From contig JAJZLX010000296.1 in the NCBI GenBank assembly GCA_021850555.1, positions 1 to 10,253 on the forward strand: a stretch of 10,253 bases of DNA, given 5' to 3'. Positions within the stretch are counted from its first letter, which is position 1. The number at the start of each line of letters is the position of its first letter. The translations under genes and the position numbers were made by a program. This DNA comes from Pseudomonadota bacterium (GTDB lineage: Bacteria > Pseudomonadota > Gammaproteobacteria > Steroidobacterales > Steroidobacteraceae). Positions 1-6,766 of this stretch are shown piece after piece. The notes beneath the pieces are model-generated. The model was given only the letters and a program-made list of their open reading frames with translations. It did not search any database and was not told the origin of the DNA.

Positions 1-505
1 GGCCTTCCAGCACCTCGATACGGTTGATGTCGTACAGGTGCAGCGGCACCACGCCGGTGATGGTCGTGACCGGTTGCTGGTCGAGGTATACGCCGACGCT
101 CGGCTCGGAGCCCGAATGATTGCCGTCGCCGCCGCTCACCACGTCCCGGATGTAGATGATGGAGGTGCCCGGCTCGCCGTTGCCGCCCTCGCCCTGGCTG
201 CGCACGAACGATATGGTCGGCGACATCTTGACGTAATCGTCCAGGTTGCTGATGTTGAGCTGCCGCAGCGCGCGGTGGTTGAACACCTCCACGCTGATCG
301 GCACGTTCTGCAGGTTCTGCCTGATCTTCTGCGCCGTGATCACGATCGTCTGCAGGCCGCCGCCCGTCGACTGCGCGCGGGCCGAGGGCACGGCCACGGC
401 CAGGGCCGCGAGCGGCATCGCGGCGCGCACGATGGCGCGAAGCGCCTGCGCCCGCTTCCGTCCTGTCCGATCTCGCACCAGCTTTCTACGTCGGCTTCGC
501 GTCAT
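1..505 (-). CDS. TonB-dependent outer-membrane receptor, N-terminal part (runs off left edge)
   Basis: Only the first 168 residues are in the window. The protein starts with a very basic stretch (residues 1-20, many Arg/Lys), then a hydrophobic segment (about 23-40) ending in PSARA before Gln45. This reads as a signal peptide with a long n-region, cleaved after residue 44. A TonB-box-like 'TIVITAQ' (53-59) follows, then the plug domain: 'NLQNVPISVEVF' (64-75), 'GVYLDQQPV' (138-146) and the typical 'NRIEVLEG' (161-168) at the edge. The beta-barrel lies outside the window. The family imports large or scarce ligands (siderophores, glycans, cobalamin and others) across the outer membrane using TonB energy; the substrate cannot be told from the plug. 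The ATG at 505 has a good ribosome site (GGGGAGA, 5 bases upstream). It lies 34 bp after the sulfotransferase gene on the same strand, so co-transcription is likely. Confidence 0.93.
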   Translation of the reverse strand, partial: MTRSRRRKLVRDRTGRKRAQALRAIVRAAMPLAALAVAVPSARAQSTGGGLQTIVITAQKIRQNLQNVPISVEVFNHRALRQLNISNLDDYVKMSPTISFVRSQGEGGNGEPGTSIIYIRDVVSGGDGNHSGSEPSVGVYLDQQPVTTITGVVPLHLYDINRIEVLEG

Positions 506-539
506 GATTGTCTCCCCGCATATATGTTTGATTGTGCAA

Positions 540-2609
540 CTATGACAAGTTTTTCTTGTCCTTCCCGTCCAGCTTGCTGCGCCCGTCCTCCTCTTGAAAG
601 GCCGGGATCCCCGGATATCCTGTCAATACATCGCCCAAGGCGCCCTTGAGCGGCCCGAGCCACGGCTCGTAATGGCGCCATTGCTCGACCGCGGCGCGGA
701 ATATCGGCTGGCGCACCTGCTCGGAGCTGGCGGTGCGCACTGCCCGCTCGTTCTCGTAGAATCGCAGGCAATTCGCGTCGAACGGCAACCGGCAATGCCC
801 GAGGAGACGGCGGACCTCCCCCTCGGTGTCCTCGATCAGCCGCTCGTAGTGCACGCGACCAACCCTGCCGGGCAGAACGGCGTCGTAATGGGACATGAGC
901 TCGACGTAGTCGCGATAGTAGCGCCCGAGGTCCTCGAGCCCGTAAGTGAACCATTGGCCGCGCGCGAAGTGCTGCTTGAAACACGAGAAGCAGCATGCGA
1001 GCGGATGGCGGCGCGCGTCGATGATCACGGCGTTCGGCAGAATGAGGTGGATCAGGCCGACGTAGAACAGGTTGTTCGGCATCTTGTCGATGAAGAACGG
1101 CGCCCCGGTCTTGCGCATGATGCGGGTCTCGGCGAGGTAGCGCTCGCCAAGGCCGCGCAGCTGGTCGCGACCGAGCGCGGCGAGCCTGTTGAGGAAGGCT
1201 CCCTCCTCGTTCTGATCATCAGGGCCGGCGAGCTCGCGCGCGATCCGCGGCAGCTCGGGCAGCTCCATCGTCCCCTCGACGAGCGGGTGGCTCGCGAGAA
1301 TCTGCTCGATCAGAGTCGAGCCCGAGCGCGGCAGTCCTACGATGAAGATCGGATCGGGCGCCGGCGCGCCCGATCCGGTGCGCTCGGCGAAGAACTCCCT
1401 CGTGAACAGCCGCTTCGAGCGGCGCACGAAGCCGGAATTCTCCTGCGCATCGTAACCGTGCATCCTGCGGCGCAGCGCATTGCCCGCCGCGTAGTGGGCG
1501 AACGAGTCCTCGTAACATCCGGCGTCCTCCAACGCCTTGCCGAGCGCGAACTCGAAATGCAGCCGATCCTCGTCGGCGAGGCCCGTGCGCGCGAGCGCCT
1601 GGCGCATGGCGAGCACATCGGCCTCGGTGAAGCGGAAGGTCTTGAGATTCGCCAGGCTCCAGTACGCTTCCCCGAGGGTCGGCTCCATCGACAGCGCGCG
1701 CCGGTAGGCCTCGATGCCCTCCGCCACCCTGCCGGTGGTCTTCAGCGCGTGTCCGTAGCTCAACCAGAGCTTCGGCTCGCGCGGATGGCGCTCGAGAACG
1801 GATCCGTATGAGGCGATCGCATCGGCATAGTTGCCGAGGTTGGCGGAAATGGCCGCGTGCAGACTCCGATACCCCGGATCATCCGGCTCCTTTGCCAGCA
1901 GCTGCGCGCACTGTGCCAACGCCTCGCAGCTCCTGCCCTCCCGGTTGAGCACAGTCGCGTAATTGTGCCGGGCCGCATCGAAACCCGGCGCAAGCGTCAG
2001 TACGCGCTCGAGGAGCAGTCGCGCATCCCGATGACGCAGCAGGCGCGCCTGCGTCTCGGCGAGCATGCGCAGCGCCGCAACATCGGTCGGGTATTGCGCC
2101 AGGCGCGCGCGCAGCAGCCCCTCGGCTTCCAGAATCCGGTTGTTGCAGAGACTCGCCGCGGCCCTCTGCAGATGCGGTTCGCGGGTGGCGGCCTTGATGT
2201 AGCTCGCATACGCCGCGTCGGCCTCCGGCACGTTGCGCGCGGCGGTCAACAGGTCCGCCAGGGCGAGCCATGAGGCCGACGAGTCCGGCTGCAGCGCCAC
2301 CGCCCGGCGCAACGCCTCCACACCCGCCTCAGTCTCCCCGGCCGCGCCGAGCGTCTCTCCGAGCTCCCGGTGCGCCGGCGCCCAGCCCGGTTGCTGCGCA
2401 CACAGCTGCCGCAGCATCGAGAGCGCAGCGGCCGTTTCTCCGCACTTGCGGCGCGATGCGGCCAGCAGCAGCACGGCCATGGGCTGTCGCGGATGGTGTT
2501 TGAGGATCTCGACGGCCTGTTCGGCCGCGAGGTCGGGTCGTGTCTCGAGCAGACGCGACGCGTGATCGAGAGCGATCTGCAGGGTCCCGCGCGCCTGAGG
2601 AGTATTCAC
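540..2609 (-). CDS. Tetratricopeptide-repeat sulfotransferase (PAPS-dependent, Sulfotransfer_3-like)
   Basis: This 689-residue protein has two parts. Residues about 1-330 are helical TPR-type repeats; clear copies include 'AHRELGETLGAAGETEAGVEAL' split around 79-100, and 'LWLSYGHALKTTGRVAEGIE' (281-300), closed by 'AYRRALSMEP'. Residues about 415-660 are a sulfotransferase domain. The 5'-phosphosulfate loop is 'IFIVGLPRSGSTLIEQIL' (421-438), followed by 'DKMPNN' (508-513) and a 3'-phosphate-binding stretch with Arg533 and Ser542 in 'DARRHPLACCFSCF'. By family knowledge these enzymes move sulfate from PAPS to an acceptor. The acceptor is unknown; TPRs often bind a protein or peptide partner. 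Glu449 sits about where tyrosylprotein sulfotransferases have a catalytic Glu (inferred by eye). No signal peptide or membrane segment is seen, so it is probably cytoplasmic. The start is GTG at 2609, with only a weak GGGTAAGAG upstream and no in-frame ATG near it. The tail is lysine-rich. It is followed closely by a TonB receptor gene. Confidence 0.9.
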   Translation of the reverse strand: MNTPQARGTLQIALDHASRLLETRPDLAAEQAVEILKHHPRQPMAVLLLAASRRKCGETAAALSMLRQLCAQQPGWAPAHRELGETLGAAGETEAGVEALRRAVALQPDSSASWLALADLLTAARNVPEADAAYASYIKAATREPHLQRAAASLCNNRILEAEGLLRARLAQYPTDVAALRMLAETQARLLRHRDARLLLERVLTLAPGFDAARHNYATVLNREGRSCEALAQCAQLLAKEPDDPGYRSLHAAISANLGNYADAIASYGSVLERHPREPKLWLSYGHALKTTGRVAEGIEAYRRALSMEPTLGEAYWSLANLKTFRFTEADVLAMRQALARTGLADEDRLHFEFALGKALEDAGCYEDSFAHYAAGNALRRRMHGYDAQENSGFVRRSKRLFTREFFAERTGSGAPAPDPIFIVGLPRSGSTLIEQILASHPLVEGTMELPELPRIARELAGPDDQNEEGAFLNRLAALGRDQLRGLGERYLAETRIMRKTGAPFFIDKMPNNLFYVGLIHLILPNAVIIDARRHPLACCFSCFKQHFARGQWFTYGLEDLGRYYRDYVELMSHYDAVLPGRVGRVHYERLIEDTEGEVRRLLGHCRLPFDANCLRFYENERAVRTASSEQVRQPIFRAAVEQWRHYEPWLGPLKGALGDVLTGYPGIPAFQEEDGRSKLDGKDKKNLS

Positions 2610-2736
2610 GCGCTCTTACCCGCGAAGCCGCACGACTGCATGCATCCCTCGCCGCGTCGCGGGCAGATTTTCAGATGGACTCACGCGATGTCCGGACCCG
2701 GCATCAATGGAACATCATCCATAGGCCACAGGCTGA

Positions 2737-2805
2737 CTACGCACCGCAACGTACCGCCCCCCTCGCCGACGATCGGCCCGAACGGTCGTTGGAATCGGTG
2801 CCCAT
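2737..2805 (-). CDS. Possible 22-residue leader ORF upstream of the TPR-sulfotransferase (speculative)
   Basis: On the minus strand an ATG at 2805 is preceded by GGGGAGGG (2811-2818), a near-ideal Shine-Dalgarno at good spacing. This is much better than the site of the sulfotransferase gene itself. It opens a 22-codon frame (MGTDSNDRSGRSSARGAVRC, then GA) ending in TAG at 2737-2739, 127 bp before the sulfotransferase GTG. An in-frame ATG at 2826 would add seven residues, but with no ribosome site. The peptide is hydrophilic, Arg/Ser/Gly-rich, has no recognisable motif and is not like known leader peptides. It could be a regulatory leader, a small protein, or a chance ORF in purine-rich DNA. 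Existence is inferred only from the ribosome site. Confidence 0.2.
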   Translation of the reverse strand: MGTDSNDRSGRSSARGAVRCGA

Positions 2806-2843
2806 GACACCCCTCCCCGCAGCCATGGTCACATATCTGCAAT

Positions 2844-2879
2844 AAAAATCAAGATTCGAGACAAAAATCAGAAGTCTCG
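2844..2879 (-). terminator. Candidate weak terminator after arginase
   Basis: CGAGAC (2857-2862) and GTCTCG (2874-2879) form a 6-bp inverted repeat with an 11-base loop, 25 bases after the arginase stop on the minus strand. Reading on in that strand, the sequence is AATCTTGATTTTTATT, so a five-T run begins about eight bases after the stem. The stem is short and the T-run is displaced, so termination would be partial at best. Position and strand fit the end of the arginase operon. Confidence 0.35.
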
Positions 2880-2904
2880 CCCACGGCGCAGCGGGAGCTT
2901 GCGC

Positions 2905-3900
2905 TCAGGCGCCCGCTTCCCTCGGGCCCCGCCGGCCTTTCGCCGCGCGCGGCCCGACCACATCGAGCGGCGGTCGCGAGATCTCGCGGCGCACCAGCGT
3001 GCTCTTGCCGAACAGCGACTCGAGCAGACTCACCGCGAGCACCGCGGTCTCATTGCGCACATCGAGGGCTGGGTTGAGCTCCGCCACATCGAGCGAGCCG
3101 ACGAGGCGCGTATCGGCGATCATCTCCATGCACAGTTGCGCCTCGCGGTAAGTCGGCCCTCCGGGCACCGTCGTGCCCACGCCCGGGGCGATATCGGGGT
3201 CCAGAAAGTCAACATCGAAGCTCACGTGCAGGTGTGTGTCGCGATCCAGGCCGGCGAGCGCCTGCTCGAGGGTCGCCCGCATGCCCATCTCATCGATGTA
3301 GCGCATGTCGAACACTTCGACCCCGAGCTCGTGCACGAAGCGTTTCTCTCCCTCATCGACGCTGCGCACGCCGATCTGCCGCAGCCACTGCGGATGAATC
3401 GCCGGCGTCGCGCCGCCCAACTCCACCAGGGCTCCCGGTCCGAATCCGCACAGGCACGCGAGCGGCATGCCGTGCAGGTTGCCGCTCGGGGAGAGCTTGC
3501 CGGTGTTGAAATCCGCGTGCGCATCCAGCCACAGTACCCGAAGCTTGCGGCCGATCTCGCGGCAGCGCCGCGCGACGGCGCTGATCGAGCCGATGGCGAG
3601 GGAGTGGTCGCCGCCGAGCAGGATCGGCAGGCACCCGCGGCACAGGTCCTGATACACCGCCTCGTGCACCAGGCGGTTCCATTGCAGGACGGCCTGAAGA
3701 TTGCGGTAGCCCTCGACGGCCGGCTGGTGTGGATTGGCAGGACCGGCGAGGTTGCCGCGATCCACCGCCTTCAGTCCGCGCGCCTCGAGCGCCCCCTGAA
3801 TCCCCGCCACCCGCATGGCTTGCGGCCCCATGGAGGCGCCGAGCTGCCCCGCCCCGACATCCGTCGGTGCGCCTATCAGACTCATCATGGGGCGGGTCAT
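2905..3900 (-). CDS. rocF: Arginase (L-arginine to L-ornithine plus urea)
   Basis: This is a 331-residue, full-length ureohydrolase of the arginase branch. All manganese ligands are visible (numbered from the ATG at 3900): His99 in 'GGDHS', Asp126, His128 and Asp130 in 'WLDAHADFNT', and Asp229 and Asp231 in 'SFDVDFLDP'. The substrate region 'SGNLHGMP' follows the second ligand cluster, and 'AELNP' supplies the conserved Glu274. The opening 'ISLIGAP'-type strand is seen as 'MSLIGAPTDVGAG'. The enzyme is cytosolic. The start is uncertain by two codons: ATG at 3900, two bases after the stop of the upstream gene, or GTG at 3906, overlapping that stop by four bases. Neither has a clear Shine-Dalgarno, so translation is probably coupled to the ornithine cyclodeaminase gene. 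The pair forms a two-step arginine-to-proline route. The C-terminal tail is basic (RRGPREAGA) and beyond the usual fold. Confidence 0.95.
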   Translation of the reverse strand: MTRPMMSLIGAPTDVGAGQLGASMGPQAMRVAGIQGALEARGLKAVDRGNLAGPANPHQPAVEGYRNLQAVLQWNRLVHEAVYQDLCRGCLPILLGGDHSLAIGSISAVARRCREIGRKLRVLWLDAHADFNTGKLSPSGNLHGMPLACLCGFGPGALVELGGATPAIHPQWLRQIGVRSVDEGEKRFVHELGVEVFDMRYIDEMGMRATLEQALAGLDRDTHLHVSFDVDFLDPDIAPGVGTTVPGGPTYREAQLCMEMIADTRLVGSLDVAELNPALDVRNETAVLAVSLLESLFGKSTLVRREISRPPLDVVGPRAAKGRRGPREAGA

Positions 3901-3902
3901 GC

Positions 3903-4985
3903 TCACAGACTCAGCGCATCGGTGAGCGCAAGAGGACGCCTGCGCTCCTCTGTGCGCGAGGCGAGCAGGGAAAAGAGATCCTTCGGGTCCTCGAGATCCG
4001 GGATCAGATCGATGCGCGAGCGCGTCCCCCGGCGCTGCTGATGCAGCCGGTGCAGATATCGCAGCGCCGAGAAGTCCTGCAGGGCGAATCCGACCGAATC
4101 GAAAATGGTGACCTCAGCCTCGCCCGCGCGGCCCGGACTGCGGCCCGAGACCACCTCGGCGAGCTCGGTGACCGGGAACTGCGGCGGCAGCTGTTGAATC
4201 TCGCCCTCGATGCGCGACTGGGGCTCGAACTCCACCACGACACGGGCGTCGGCGCGCCGCAGGATGTCCGCGTGCAGCTCGGTCTTGCCCGGACAGTCGC
4301 CGCCGACCGCATTCAGGTGCATGCCGGGCACGATCATCTGCGGCGTCAGGATGATCGCGTTGCGCTTGTCCGCGGTGACGGTCGTGACCACATCCGCCCC
4401 CCGGACCGCCTCGGCCGCGCAGCGGCAGCGCGCGACCACGAGTCCCTCGAGGCGCAGCCTGGCGAGGTTGTCCTCGAGCTTGTCGGTCGCCGCCGGATCG
4501 ATGTCGTACAATCGCAACTCGCGGATACCCAACAGATGATGAAATGCGACAGCCTGAAACTCCGCCTGCGAGCCATTGCCGATCAGCGCCATGACACGGC
4601 TGTCACGACGCGCCATCCAGCGCGCGGCCACCGCTGAGGTTGCCGCGGTTCGCAGCGCGGTGGTCAGCGTCATCTCCGACAGCAGGAGGGGATAGCCCGT
4701 CTGCACGTCGGCAAGCACCCCGAAGGCCATGACCGTCAACAGGCCTTCTGCGGTGTTCTTCGGGTGGCCGTTGACGTACTTGAACGCATATTGGCGCCCG
4801 TCGCTCGCCGGCATCAGCTCGATGACGCCCACGGGAGAATGCGTGGCGTGACGGGGTGATTTCTCGAACTCCGCCCAGCGCCGATAGTCCGCTTCGATCT
4901 CACGCGCCAATCCCTCGATGAAGGCCGCAGGCCCTAAATCCCCGACGAGCTCCTGCATGCGCCGGATGCCGATGAAGTCGACCAT
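3903..4985 (-). CDS. ocd: Ornithine cyclodeaminase (L-ornithine to L-proline plus NH3)
   Basis: The 360-residue protein belongs to the ornithine cyclodeaminase/mu-crystallin family, at the usual length. Visible landmarks are 'KYVNGHPKN' (69-77) with the substrate-contacting Lys69, 'TALRTAATSAVAA' (109-121) with Arg112, the NAD-binding Rossmann turn 'LIGNGSQAEFQ' (134-144), and 'NAVGGDCPGKTEL' (225-237) with the catalytic Asp230. The GGDCPGKTE segment is characteristic of true ornithine cyclodeaminases as opposed to the looser relatives that make alanine or siderophore precursors. The enzyme uses tightly bound NAD+ in a hydride-borrowing cycle in the cytosol. The start ATG at 4985 has a GGGAG ribosome site eight bases upstream. 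It is the first gene of an operon with arginase downstream. It faces a divergent Lrp-type regulator across a 183-bp region holding three phased TGATCA sites, so control by that regulator and by arginine or ornithine is likely (inference). Confidence 0.95.
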   Translation of the reverse strand: MVDFIGIRRMQELVGDLGPAAFIEGLAREIEADYRRWAEFEKSPRHATHSPVGVIELMPASDGRQYAFKYVNGHPKNTAEGLLTVMAFGVLADVQTGYPLLLSEMTLTTALRTAATSAVAARWMARRDSRVMALIGNGSQAEFQAVAFHHLLGIRELRLYDIDPAATDKLEDNLARLRLEGLVVARCRCAAEAVRGADVVTTVTADKRNAIILTPQMIVPGMHLNAVGGDCPGKTELHADILRRADARVVVEFEPQSRIEGEIQQLPPQFPVTELAEVVSGRSPGRAGEAEVTIFDSVGFALQDFSALRYLHRLHQQRRGTRSRIDLIPDLEDPKDLFSLLASRTEERRRPLALTDALSL

Positions 4986-5058
4986 GTTCGTTCTCCCGGG
5001 GACCGCGTGAATCGATGTGCGGTTCTCCCAGGAACATCATCTACAGAGCCGCAGCCAA

Positions 5059-5064
5059 AGAATA
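5059..5064 (-). promoter_or_regulatory. Possible -10 element for the ocd-arginase operon
   Basis: TATTCT on the minus strand is a fair -10 hexamer, and transcription would begin near 5052, giving a leader of about 67 bases. At 17-bp spacing the -35 position is GAAATT (5082-5087), a poor match that lies inside the inverted repeat at 5073-5103. That is the arrangement expected of a promoter needing an activator bound at the repeat. It is a guess from spacing only. Confidence 0.25.
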
Positions 5065-5072
5065 GTCAGAGA

Positions 5073-5122
5073 ATTGATCAAAATTTCCACCATTTTGATC
5101 AATCCGCCTTCCGGACTGATCA
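5073..5122. promoter_or_regulatory. Putative Lrp-type operator: three TGATCA sites at 21-bp phase
   Basis: A near-perfect inverted repeat is present: ATTGATCAAAAT (5073-5084), seven bases, ATTTTGATCAAT (5092-5103). Both arms contain the palindrome TGATCA, at 5075-5080 and 5096-5101. A third TGATCA lies at 5117-5122 within CTGATCATTTTG. The start-to-start distances are exactly 21 and 21 bp, two helical turns, so all three sites sit on the same face of the DNA. Lrp/AsnC proteins bind as multimers to helically phased sites, and the array lies between the divergent regulator gene and the operon ocd-arginase. The natural reading is autoregulation plus control of arginine catabolism. The A/T-rich array stands out from its GC-rich surroundings. 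Confidence 0.7.
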
Positions 5123-5125
5123 TTT

Positions 5126-5134
5126 TGCTAGACT
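5126..5134 (+). promoter_or_regulatory. Possible extended -10 for the Lrp-type regulator gene
   Basis: TGCTAGACT is an extended -10-like element (TG, one base, TAGACT) immediately right of the third TGATCA site. Transcription would start near 5141, about 28 bases before the ATG at 5169. No good -35 is found 17 bp upstream. The third operator site would overlap or abut the promoter, which would suit autorepression. Confidence 0.3.
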
Positions 5135-5168
5135 GTGCCCCTCGTACGCTTCCCTGGTTGACCGGCCG

Positions 5169-5591
5169 ATGGACGATCTCGATCACCGCCTCATCGCACT
5201 GCTGCGAGGCAATGCGCGCACCTCTGTCGCCTCCCTGGCCAAGCAGCTCGGCGTGGCCCGCGGCACGGTGCAAAACCGCATGGCCAAGCTGGAGGCCGAC
5301 GGAACGATCGTGGGATACACCGTACGCCTGAAGCCCGACGTACAAGAGCAGCACATCCGGGCGTTCATGACGCTCGCCGCCGAAGGCAACCAGGTCGATG
5401 CCGTCGTCAAGGCTCTGCGCGGCGATCCGGCGGTCGCGAGCCTGCACAGCACCAACGGCCGCTGGGATCTGGTCGCGGAGCTGCGCGCCGACAGCCTGGC
5501 ATCGTTTGACCGGGTGCTCGCCCGGATCAGCCGCACACCCGGTGTCTCGAGCAGCGAAACCAGCCTGCTGCTGTCGACCTTCAAACTCTGA
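5169..5591 (+). CDS. Lrp/AsnC-family transcriptional regulator, probable regulator of the ocd-arginase operon
   Basis: The 140-residue protein has the usual Lrp/AsnC length and layout. An N-terminal helix-turn-helix starts with 'MDDLDHRLIALLRGNARTSV' and continues through 'LAKQLGVARGTVQNRMAKLE' (23-42). The hinge is 'ADGTIVGYTVRLKP', and a C-terminal ligand-binding and oligomerisation domain spans about 62-138. These regulators assemble as dimers to octamers, sense an amino acid and often control their own gene and a divergent neighbour. The ATG at 5169 is chosen because the family begins with 'LDxxDxxIL'-type sequence right after the start. The open frame continues upstream to 5007, but it would code through the operator array. 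No clear Shine-Dalgarno precedes the ATG. The ligand is probably arginine, ornithine or proline, judged from the divergent operon (inference). Confidence 0.92.
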   Translation: MDDLDHRLIALLRGNARTSVASLAKQLGVARGTVQNRMAKLEADGTIVGYTVRLKPDVQEQHIRAFMTLAAEGNQVDAVVKALRGDPAVASLHSTNGRWDLVAELRADSLASFDRVLARISRTPGVSSSETSLLLSTFKL

Positions 5592-5642
5592 GTCGGCGCC
5601 GGCGGGCAGCGAAGCGGACCGCGTTTCGATATGCTTGGCGCG

Positions 5643-6740
5643 ATGAACAGCAAGATCCGTGTCGCCATCGTCTTCGGCGGCCAATCCACCGAGCACGAGA
5701 TCTCGATCCTGTCGGCGCGCAACGTGCTCGCCGCCCTGGACAAATCCCGATTCGAGCCGCTGCTGATCGGCATCGACAAGAGCGGGCGCTGGCTGCTGCA
5801 GGATCCGGACAGGCTGCTCGCGAGCGCGCGCGACCCCCGCCTGGTGCGCCTGGAGGACGGCAGGCCGGTCTCGAGGGATCTGACCGTGCCCGGCGAGGGG
5901 TCTGCCGGTGCGGCCGGCTCCATCGACGTCATCTTCCCGGTACTGCACGGTACGATGGGCGAGGACGGAACCGTTCAAGGATTGTTCGAGCTCGCCGGCA
6001 TTCCCTACGTGGGCGCCGGCGTGCTCGGATCGGCCATCGGCATGGACAAGGATGTCAGCAAGCGCCTGCTGCGCGAGGCAGACATCCCGGTGGCGGATTT
6101 CGTGACGCTGCGCCGGGAGCGCTTCGAGGCCGATCCCGCCGGCGCCCTCGCACGGCTCGCCCGCCTTGGGCTGCCGGTGTTCACCAAGCCGGCCAATGCC
6201 GGCTCCTCAGTCGGAATCCGCAAGGTCACCGACACGGCCGCGCTCGAAGAGGCGATCCGCTATGCGTTCCAGTTCGATTGCAAGGCGCTGGTCGAAGCCG
6301 CGGTCGTGGCGCGCGAGATCGAGCTGGCCGTGCTCGGCGGCAATCCCCCCTCGGTGTCCGTCGCCGGGGAGATCGTGGTCCGGCATCGCGACGGCTTCTA
6401 TTCCTACGATGCCAAGTACATCGACGAGAGCGGCGCGCGCCTCGAGCTGCCGGCGCGGCTCTCGGCCGATGAGCTCACCCGGGCGCAGGCGATGGCGGGC
6501 CGCGCCTTCGAGGTGCTCGAGTGCGAGGGGATGGCCCGCGTCGACCTGTTCCTGAAGCCCGACGGGACTCTGCTCGTCAACGAGATCAACACCATCCCGG
6601 GCTTCACCGCCATCTCCATGTACCCGAAGCTCTGGGAGCTCTCAGGCATCCCGCCGACCGGGCTCGTCACCCGGCTCATCGACCTGGCGCTCGATCGCGG
6701 CCGGCGCCGCGCCGCGCTGCGGCGCTCGATGAGAGATTGA
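5643..6740 (+). CDS. ddl: D-alanine--D-alanine ligase (DdlA type)
   Basis: The 365-residue ATP-grasp enzyme joins two D-alanines for the peptidoglycan stem peptide in the cytosol. Landmarks (numbered from the ATG at 5643) are 'VFGGQSTEHEIS' (10-21), 'HGTMGEDG' (102-109), the ATP-binding 'KPANAGSSVG' (182-191), the omega-loop 'YDAKYID' (255-261) and the metal-binding 'MARVDLFL' and 'NEINTIPGFT' (313-322). Tyr259 in the omega loop marks D-Ala-D-Ala rather than D-Ala-D-lactate specificity (family knowledge: the lactate enzymes of intrinsically vancomycin-resistant bacteria have Phe there). Length and sequence resemble E. coli DdlA more than DdlB. An upstream in-frame ATG at 5631 would add four residues; 5643 fits the family start 'MxxKIRVAIVFGG' better. 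Neither has a strong ribosome site. It stands apart from any cell-division cluster and is followed 26 bp later by a glutathione S-transferase gene. Confidence 0.96.
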   Translation: MNSKIRVAIVFGGQSTEHEISILSARNVLAALDKSRFEPLLIGIDKSGRWLLQDPDRLLASARDPRLVRLEDGRPVSRDLTVPGEGSAGAAGSIDVIFPVLHGTMGEDGTVQGLFELAGIPYVGAGVLGSAIGMDKDVSKRLLREADIPVADFVTLRRERFEADPAGALARLARLGLPVFTKPANAGSSVGIRKVTDTAALEEAIRYAFQFDCKALVEAAVVAREIELAVLGGNPPSVSVAGEIVVRHRDGFYSYDAKYIDESGARLELPARLSADELTRAQAMAGRAFEVLECEGMARVDLFLKPDGTLLVNEINTIPGFTAISMYPKLWELSGIPPTGLVTRLIDLALDRGRRRAALRRSMRD

Positions 6741-6766
6741 GGCGCCCGCAAAAAAAGGTCCCCGCC

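Larger units (their letters stand above)
2610..2904. other. Intergenic gap between arginase and the TPR-sulfotransferase
   Basis: At 295 bp this is the longest non-coding stretch of the window. Next to the arginase stop it has an A/T-rich patch (2831-2873) with a small hairpin, listed separately. The sulfotransferase-proximal part is GC-rich and contains a short minus-strand ORF with a strong Shine-Dalgarno, also listed separately. A promoter for the sulfotransferase must lie here unless it is transcribed from the arginase operon, but I could not find a convincing -35/-10 pair. Open frames on the plus strand run through this gap from within the sulfotransferase gene and look like chance GC-rich frames. 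Confidence 0.6.

Noticed and set aside
442..505. Tat-type signal in the TonB receptor (S-R-R-R near the N-terminus)
   Set aside because: The residues after the arginines (K-L-V) do not fit the F-L-K pattern, and outer-membrane receptors use the Sec route.
519..548. Promoter-like pair TTGTCA and TATATG (18-bp spacing) upstream of the TonB receptor
   Set aside because: The predicted transcript start would fall inside the receptor's own Shine-Dalgarno, leaving about seven bases before the ATG. Part of the pair also codes for the end of the sulfotransferase.
544..560. Perfect hairpin GACAAG, five bases, CTTGTC at the 3' end of the sulfotransferase
   Set aside because: It codes for the Asp-Lys-Lys-Asn-Leu-Ser tail, has a weak 6-bp A/T-containing stem and no T-run after it, so a terminator is not supported.
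594..1811. Long open frame on the plus strand, antisense to the TPR-sulfotransferase
   Set aside because: It mirrors the codon pattern of the real gene, is rich in Arg/Ala/Glu without any recognisable motif and has no ribosome site. The minus-strand frame carries clear TPR and PAPS-binding motifs.
2899..4637. Two long plus-strand open frames opposite arginase and ornithine cyclodeaminase
   Set aside because: They are antisense shadows of GC-rich coding DNA. Both minus-strand genes have complete catalytic motifs.
5007..5168. N-terminal extension of the Lrp-type regulator to an ATG at 5007
   Set aside because: It would add 54 residues before the conserved helix-turn-helix start and would code through the operator array. 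The family starts at the equivalent of 5169.
5037..5978. A 313-codon minus-strand frame running opposite the Lrp gene and into ddl
   Set aside because: It spans the operator region and two well-identified plus-strand genes, and its translation has no family features.
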